Origin: an uncultured Tissierellia bacterium
GTDB taxonomy: Bacteria > Bacillota > Clostridia > Tissierellales > Peptoniphilaceae
Direction of reading: 5' to 3'
DNA length: 5,253 bases
Assembly (NCBI GenBank): GCA_947278105.1
Contig: CAMYOR010000084.1
Span: 1-5,253 of the forward strand
The stretch's first letter is position 1; every line of letters starts with the position of its first letter. The notes under the pieces were generated by a model that searched no databases, had not been told where the DNA came from, and saw only the letters and a program-made list of their open reading frames with translations. The position numbers were made by a program, and so were the translations under genes. Positions 1 through 3,748 of the stretch are shown piece after piece.

Positions 1-245
1 CCGGAGGCAAAGCGGTTTTACTCGCCCGCCGGAGGCGGGCTTCCTTCTGAAACAAGGCTTTGCCGGAGGCAAAGCGGTTTTACTCGCCCGCCGAAGGCGG
101 GCTTCCTTCTGAAACTAAGCTTTGCCGGAGGCAAAGCGGTTTTACTCGCCCGCCGGAGGCGGGCTTCCTTCTGAAACTAAGCTTTGCCGGAGGCAAAGCG
201 ATTTTACCCGCCCGCCGAAGGCGGGCTTCCTTCTGAAAAAAGCTT
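1..245. repeat. Four tandem 62-bp units, each with two GGA/GAA-loop hairpins
   Basis: Units begin at 1, 63, 125 and 187 with a constant 62-bp step and only a few differences. The array may continue left of the window. Each unit has hairpin B (24-40, 86-102, 148-164, 210-226), stem GCCCGCC with GGCGGGC and loop GGA or GAA. Hairpin A spans the unit joins (57-75, 119-137, 181-199), stem GCTTTGCC with GGCAAAGC and loop GGA. Both hairpins therefore present a CC-GRA-GG tip although their stems differ. The linkers are GTTTTACTC-like and TTCCTTCTGAAA-like. The period is not a multiple of three, so the reading frame rotates and no repeat protein is encoded. This resembles amplified intergenic palindromic repeats. 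I see no transposase or terminal repeats. The last unit breaks off at about 245, where the 129-bp array begins. Confidence 0.9.
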
Positions 246-248
246 CCA

Positions 249-635
249 CTCCACCCCAATTGGCATTTTCGGGGATTTAGGGTGGAATGGTGGTTCCACC
301 CTAAATGGCACTTTTCGAGGTTTGGGGTGGAATAAAAGGCGATTCTTTGATAAATCTTTGACGAAGTTCCTCCTTTATTCCACCCCATACGGCCTTTTCG
401 AAGGTTTAGGGTGGAATGGTGGTTCCACCCTAAATGGCACTTTCCGCAGTTTTGGGTGGAATAAAAGTCGATTTTTTGATAAATGTTTGACAAAGTTCCT
501 CCTTTTTTCCACCCCAATTGGCGTTTTGGGGGATTTAGGGTGGAATGGTGGTTCCACCCTAAATGGCACTTTTCGAGGTTTAGGGTGGAATTAAACCGGG
601 TTTTTGATAAATATTTAACGAAATTTTAGCTTTTA
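249..635. repeat. Three near-identical 129-bp units of paired 39-nt hairpins
   Basis: Units start at 249, 378 and 507. Each has hairpin a (39 nt), a 6-nt TGGTGG linker, hairpin b (39 nt) and a 45-nt spacer. Hairpins a are 249-287, 378-416 and 507-545; hairpins b are 294-332, 423-461 and 552-590. Stems are about 12 bp, typically TTCCACCCTAAA with TTTAGGGTGGAA, around a conserved loop TGGCACTTTTCG followed by a variable NNG. The right arm of a is also perfectly complementary to the left arm of b across the TGGTGG linker (276-305, 405-434, 534-563), giving a competing central hairpin. Spacers share a TTTGATAAATNTTTGAC core. Because 129 is divisible by three, open frames run through the array on both strands, but they lack ribosome binding sites and protein-like composition. 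The organisation resembles REP/BIME-type extragenic palindromes. Function is unknown. Confidence 0.9.
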
Positions 636-926
636 CTCCACCCTAATTGGCCTTTTCGTGGGTTTGGGGTGGAGTGGGGTTCCACCCTAAATGGCACTTT
701 TCGCAGTTTAGGGTGGAGTGGAGTGGAAAAATTGATATAATTTTAACAAGCTCTGCTGGTTCGCCCGAGATGAACCCTTCCCCACTCCACCCCAATCGGC
801 ATTTTTGCGGATTTGGGGTGGAGTGGGGTTCCACCCTAAATGGCACTTTTCGCAGTTTAGGGTGGAGTGGGGCGGAATTTTGTTAAATTTTTAACGCGCT
901 CCATTGGTTCGCCCAACATAAACTAT
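636..926. repeat. Two diverged, longer copies of the paired-hairpin unit
   Basis: Hairpins 636-674 and 680-718 (unit 4), and 785-823 and 829-867 (unit 5), keep the 39-nt module length. The linker between paired hairpins is 5 nt, not 6. The spacer after unit 4 is 66 nt (719-784), against 45 in units 1-3. It shares with the stretch after unit 5 (868-926) a TTTTAAC segment and a GGTTCGCCC segment that units 1-3 lack. In hairpins 636-674 and 785-823 the closing T-A pair of the other copies is replaced by C-G on both arms, which keeps the pairing. Loops stay close to TGGCACTTTTCG. The spacing and shared segments suggest an older or separate duplication from the three regular units to the left. Confidence 0.85.
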
Positions 927-948
927 CCCTCCCGGGGCCCGGGGAGGG
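927..948. repeat. GC-rich inverted repeat
   Basis: CCCTCCC at 927-933 pairs with GGGAGGG at 942-948 around an 8-nt GC-only loop. It lies between the last 129-bp-type unit and the long stem at 967-1015. No U-tract follows on either strand, so it is not a standard intrinsic terminator. It may simply mark the edge of the repeat tract. Confidence 0.5.
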
Positions 949-966
949 GAAGCAAGGCATTTTGGC

Positions 967-1015
967 CCGTCAAAGAGCCGCCCATGGCCGATGGCCATGG
1001 GCGGCTCTTTGACGG
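967..1015 (-). terminator. Perfect 23-bp stem with 3-nt loop downstream of the CoA-transferase gene
   Basis: Positions 967-989 are exactly complementary to 993-1015 with only GAT/ATC as loop, an unusually long perfect hairpin. It starts 24 bp beyond the stop codon of the minus-strand CoA-transferase gene, where a transcript end is expected. There is no run of U after it on the minus strand (GGCCAAAATGCC follows) and none on the plus strand. It may end transcription inefficiently, protect the mRNA 3' end, or block traffic into the repeat tract. Assignment as a terminator is inferred from position and stem stability. Confidence 0.5.
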
Positions 1016-1039
1016 AGGATTCAGGGCTCGTGAACTTTT

Positions 1040-2338
1040 CTAACGTAAAAGATGGAGTTTTCTTGCTTCTTCTTCCAGCTCGTCACGGAAGTCCGGGTGG
1101 GCGATGCTGATGAGCTTTTTGGCTCTTTCCTGGGTGGGGAGGCCTCTCAGACGGACTTTTCCGAATTCTGTGACGATATAGTCCACGTCATTGCGGGTCG
1201 TCGAGACGATGGAGCCGGGGGTTAGGAGGCCCTTGATTTTTGAGATCTTCCCCTTCCCTGCTGTTGATTTGAAGGCGAGGAAGGATTTTCCGCCTTTTGA
1301 ATCCATGGCGCCGCGGATAAAGTCCACCTGGCCGCCGACCCCGCTGTAGGTCTTGGGTCCCATGCTCTCGGAACAGACCTGGCCGAAAAGGTCCACTTCC
1401 ATACAGGAATTGATGGAGATGACGTTGTCATTTTGGCAGATGACTTTGGGATCGTTGACATAGTCAACGGGAAGAAATTCAACGCAGGGATTGTCATCGA
1501 GAAAATCGTAGGTCGATCGCTGACCAAAGGTAAAGGTCACGGTAAATTTTCCGGGATGAATATTTTTCCTCGAATTATCAATGACGCCGGCCTCAAATAA
1601 GTCCACCATGGAGTCGCAGAACATCTCGCTGTGGACTCCCAGGTGTCTTTTATCCATCAGCGCTTGGGCCACGGCGTTGGGAATGGCCCCGATGCCCAGC
1701 TGGATCGTGGCCCCGTCGGGAATCTCTTCGGCGATCAGCTCTCCGATGATCCGGTCTTCTTCGGTGATTTTCGGGGCGGGAACGGTGCTGATGGGCTCAT
1801 CATTTTCCACAAGTCCGTCCACTTCGCTGATATGGATGGAGGAACCGAAGGTCCTGGGCATGGTCGGGTTGACTTCCAGGAAGATCTTTTTGGCCCGCCT
1901 CCTGACCTCGCTTAAATCTCCGGCGGTTCCGCAGGAAAAAAATCCATGCTTATCCATGGGCGAAACGGTACAGTAAAAGACATCGGGGGCCGGGAGGACA
2001 TCCTTCCAAATTACAGGAACCTGGCTGTAATGGGCGGGGAGGTAATCGTTTTGGTCCTCCCAGATGCTTTCCCGGTCAAAACCGGAGACAAAATGAGAAA
2101 TGTGGCGGATATGCCCATCCATTTCACTGGCCAAATACCGCTGGTTACGAAGGGGAAGGAGGATATAGTGACGGATATCCTTTAAATCTTCCTTTAATGC
2201 CCGCTCGGCCAGGGCATCCAGGATTTTCACCGGCTCCGTGACCTGTCCGTTGGAAACGCAAAAGTCTCCCGATTTGAATTTTTTTGCAATCTCTTCCGCC
2301 GTCATACACTTTTCTTGATACATCTTTTGATAATCCAT
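1040..2338 (-). CDS. 4-hydroxybutyrate CoA-transferase-like (acetyl-CoA hydrolase/transferase family)
   Basis: Predicted cytoplasmic enzyme of 432 aa, the usual family length. The family moves CoA between acyl-CoA and a free acid (4-hydroxybutyrate, butyrate or similar, with acetate/acetyl-CoA) through a glutamyl-CoA thioester. Visible signatures are QLGIGAIPNAV (213-223), HSEMFCD (236-242), SGVGGQVDFIRGA (332-344), TTRNDVDYIVTEFG (380-393) and IAHPDFRDEL (412-421). Glu238 falls at the number known for the catalytic glutamate of the Clostridium aminobutyricum enzyme AbfT, in the same HSEM context. The ATG at 2338 is chosen because AAAAGGAGG lies 5 nt upstream and the family N-terminus (MDYQKMYQEK) starts there. 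The frame stays open upstream to 2557, but that part is unlike the family and runs into the preceding terminator. No 4-hydroxybutyrate dehydratase or dehydrogenase gene is in view, so the substrate is open; butyryl-CoA:acetate transferase is a real alternative. Family certain, substrate not. Confidence 0.93.
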   Translation of the reverse strand: MDYQKMYQEKCMTAEEIAKKFKSGDFCVSNGQVTEPVKILDALAERALKEDLKDIRHYILLPLRNQRYLASEMDGHIRHISHFVSGFDRESIWEDQNDYLPAHYSQVPVIWKDVLPAPDVFYCTVSPMDKHGFFSCGTAGDLSEVRRRAKKIFLEVNPTMPRTFGSSIHISEVDGLVENDEPISTVPAPKITEEDRIIGELIAEEIPDGATIQLGIGAIPNAVAQALMDKRHLGVHSEMFCDSMVDLFEAGVIDNSRKNIHPGKFTVTFTFGQRSTYDFLDDNPCVEFLPVDYVNDPKVICQNDNVISINSCMEVDLFGQVCSESMGPKTYSGVGGQVDFIRGAMDSKGGKSFLAFKSTAGKGKISKIKGLLTPGSIVSTTRNDVDYIVTEFGKVRLRGLPTQERAKKLISIAHPDFRDELEEEARKLHLLR

Positions 2339-2343
2339 AAGGG

Positions 2344-2352
2344 CCTCCTTTT
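2344..2352 (-). promoter_or_regulatory. Ribosome binding site of the CoA-transferase gene
   Basis: The minus strand reads AAAAGGAGG, then CCCTT, then the ATG at 2338. This near-perfect Shine-Dalgarno at 5-nt spacing settles the start codon against the longer open frame upstream. Confidence 0.88.
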
Positions 2353-2525
2353 CGATCAAACTGGAACGGCTGATGAAAATGTAAAGAGTCCTCGCTTCAA
2401 AAGGGCGATGGACAGGTTCAGTGGGACAGGAAACAAAATACGCAGAACAATTTTTAGCATTTAATTTGTACCCATTTTTATGAAATAATAATCTTTTTTC
2501 TCTATTATTTTTCACCGATGGCCAT
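2353..2525 (-). promoter_or_regulatory. Probable promoter and leader region of the CoA-transferase gene
   Basis: This gap lies between the radical SAM terminator and the CoA-transferase ribosome binding site. It is markedly AT-rich at about 2440-2520, with TATTAT and TAAAT-like hexamers on the minus strand, unlike the GC-richer coding DNA on both sides. I found no convincing -35/-10 pair, so no hexamers are assigned. A promoter is expected because the upstream transcript ends at 2526. No riboswitch or clear operator is recognisable. Confidence 0.35.
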
Positions 2526-2564
2526 AAAAAAAAAAGACGGCCGGCCGGGTGGGCCAAACCGTCT
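2526..2564 (-). terminator. Intrinsic terminator of the radical SAM gene
   Basis: On the minus strand AGACGG (2540-2535 complement side, bases 2559-2564) pairs with CCGTCT (2535-2540), with an inner GGCC/GGCC pairing (2552-2555 with 2543-2546 region) closing a short loop. It is followed by about ten U residues (2526-2535). It lies about 90 bp past the radical SAM stop codon and separates that transcript from the CoA-transferase gene. Confidence 0.85.
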
Positions 2565-2617
2565 CTGGATTTTCAAAAGGGGTTCAAAAGGTCCCAAGGA
2601 GGCTCAAAGCATCCCAT

Positions 2618-2646
2618 GGGCTGGGCCGGCCGGATCGGCCAAGCCC
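2618..2646. repeat. GC-rich imperfect hairpin just past the radical SAM stop
   Basis: GGGCTGGGCC (2618-2627) pairs with GGCCAAGCCC (2637-2646) with one mismatch and a 9-nt loop. It begins 8 bp beyond the stop codon of the radical SAM gene and has no U-tract. It could be an mRNA 3'-end stabiliser acting with the true terminator further downstream. It contains a GGCCGGCC octamer and most of a 17-bp sequence that recurs exactly at 5206-5222. Confidence 0.55.
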
Positions 2647-2653
2647 TCTCTTT

Positions 2654-3577
2654 CTAAGCCATGGCCGGGACCTTGGGGGCCGGCCGCTTTTCTTCGATCA
2701 CATGGAGGTCGTAGGGCTCGAACTTGACCCTTCGGTAGGCGGCAAGGTCGAGGACATTGTCCATGACCCGGTCGTCCCAATCAGAGCGAAGCTCCCCATT
2801 TTGCTTAATGAGGATGTCGTAGAGGATGGCGTAGAACTTGCCGTCTTCATGGTCACGTTCCAGGATCGTGCTGTAAGGAAGGGTCCTGTGATAGGTGATC
2901 TCCAGGCCCTTGTAATCGTAATGGTAGCCGTTTCGCATCCGGCATCCGGTCACTCCCTGGTACTGGGCCAGGGCACAGAGGTCGTTGAAAATGGAATCGT
3001 CCTCGACCCGGTAGAGATTTTCCGGGGTCGTCTCGGTATAGTCATAGCGAAACTGGACCGGAATCTGATACTTGCGCCATCTTTCAAGATAGGCCGGGAT
3101 CTTCGCCGCATCATAGCCACCGAAAAGGACACAGTTGACCCTCTTTCGGACGGGAAGGGCCGCAATCAGGGAATCCGGAGACTCCTCCACATACTGCCTC
3201 AGGTGGCGGGACACGTTGATACAGGTAATTTTTTTCTTATTTTTTTCCACGAATTCCAGGATGTCTTTTTCACTCTGCCCCTCAAAGACGGGAAGAGTCG
3301 TGTTGATGTAGATGTTATGGGTGGGCGGGAGGACGTCCAGCATGACCTGAAGAGACTTTCGGTTGGAAAAGGGCTCTCCTCCGGTAAAGACAAAGTCGCA
3401 GTAGGGAGTGATGGCATCCATTTCCTTCATCGACCGGACAATGGCGTCCAGGTCAAAGCCGGAAGTGTCTGCATATTCCCCCTTGTTAATGCAAAAGGGA
3501 CAGTGGTTGCCGCAGTCGTATGGAACAAAGACGGTGACCGTCGCTCCTCCCTCTCTGGTTTTATATGGGTATTTCAT
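2654..3577 (-). CDS. Radical SAM protein of unknown substrate
   Basis: A 307-aa predicted cytoplasmic iron-sulfur enzyme. Near the N-terminus DCGNHCPFC (21-29) supplies the CxxxCxxC motif (Cys22, Cys26, Cys29) that binds the SAM-cleaving [4Fe-4S] cluster. FTGGEPF (64-70) is the GGEP motif that contacts the SAM amino group. INTTLP (91-96) and RYDYTE (177-182) look like later barrel strands. Other cysteines (60, 119, 149, 201, 212) are scattered, so no SPASM or twitch-type cluster domain is evident. GCRMRNGYHYDYKG (211-224) is a distinctive C-terminal segment. The ATG at 3577 is preferred: AGGAAGG lies just upstream and homology-like sequence (MKYPYKTREGG) starts there. An in-frame TTG at 3628 would add 17 residues but has no good binding site. 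The gene has its own promoter and terminator. I do not recognise a named subfamily; a peptide- or nucleotide-modifying or activating role is possible but unsupported. Confidence 0.9.
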   Translation of the reverse strand: MKYPYKTREGGATVTVFVPYDCGNHCPFCINKGEYADTSGFDLDAIVRSMKEMDAITPYCDFVFTGGEPFSNRKSLQVMLDVLPPTHNIYINTTLPVFEGQSEKDILEFVEKNKKKITCINVSRHLRQYVEESPDSLIAALPVRKRVNCVLFGGYDAAKIPAYLERWRKYQIPVQFRYDYTETTPENLYRVEDDSIFNDLCALAQYQGVTGCRMRNGYHYDYKGLEITYHRTLPYSTILERDHEDGKFYAILYDILIKQNGELRSDWDDRVMDNVLDLAAYRRVKFEPYDLHVIEEKRPAPKVPAMA

Positions 3578-3580
3578 ATG

Positions 3581-3587
3581 CCTTCCT
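3581..3587 (-). promoter_or_regulatory. Ribosome binding site of the radical SAM gene
   Basis: The minus strand reads AGGAAGG CAT ATG. The AGGA core sits 6 nt before the ATG at 3577, normal spacing. The TTG alternative at 3628 has only a weak GGAACC directly before it, so this site favours the shorter protein. Confidence 0.65.
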
Positions 3588-3644
3588 ATGTTTCCTTCTT
3601 GCTCATTTTCTATTTTTTTGGGTGGCAAGGTTCCGATTTATCCC

Positions 3645-3665
3645 AACGCAGACTCGGGCTGCGTC
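3645..3665 (-). promoter_or_regulatory. Small hairpin in the radical SAM 5' leader
   Basis: On the minus strand GACGCAG and CTGCGTT pair (7 bp, one G-U) around a CCCGAGT loop. It lies about 35 nt after the expected transcription start and about 70 nt before the start codon. No U-run follows, so it is not an attenuator terminator as it stands. It may be only a structured leader element. Confidence 0.4.
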
Positions 3666-3705
3666 TTTATGTTTAACACGAATTTAACAATCGCTTTGAA
3701 CCCTA

Positions 3706-3734
3706 ATTATATCTTATCCGGAAGGCGGGGTCAA
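3706..3734 (-). promoter_or_regulatory. Sigma-A-type promoter for the radical SAM gene
   Basis: On the minus strand TTGACC (3734-3729) is followed by exactly 17 nt and then a perfect TATAAT (3711-3706). The -35 box begins 15 bp past the kinase stop codon. Transcription should start near 3699, giving a leader of about 120 nt. No overlapping operator palindrome is obvious, so expression may be constitutive. Confidence 0.82.
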
Positions 3735-3748
3735 AGCGGTTTCCTGCT

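Noticed and set aside
249..867. Possible CRISPR array
   Set aside because: The intervals between hairpin pairs are homologous to each other, not unique spacers. The 39-nt modules come in close pairs, and no cas gene is present.
80..886. Open reading frames on both strands through the repeat tract (80-517 minus, 184-594 plus, 375-569 minus, 643-846 minus, 647-886 plus)
   Set aside because: They exist because the 129-bp period is divisible by three and the arms lack stop codons. They have no ribosome binding sites, mirror each other on both strands, and their composition follows the palindromes.
1..1039. Insertion sequence or prophage end
   Set aside because: No transposase, integrase, terminal inverted repeats with target duplication, tRNA or attachment-site-like sequence is visible.
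2339..2557. N-terminal extension of the CoA-transferase by 73 codons
   Set aside because: It would start inside the terminator hairpin of the upstream gene, is unlike the family, and conflicts with the strong ribosome binding site before the ATG at 2338.
3578..3628. TTG start adding 17 residues to the radical SAM protein
   Set aside because: Only a weak binding site precedes it, and the extra residues (PPKKIENEQEG) come from leader-like AT-rich DNA. The ATG at 3577 has a better site.
2549..3676. Long plus-strand open frame of 375 codons opposite the radical SAM gene
   Set aside because: It is antisense to a gene with intact catalytic motifs, promoter, ribosome binding site and terminator, and shows no recognisable protein features. 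The same applies to 4481-5104 opposite the kinase.
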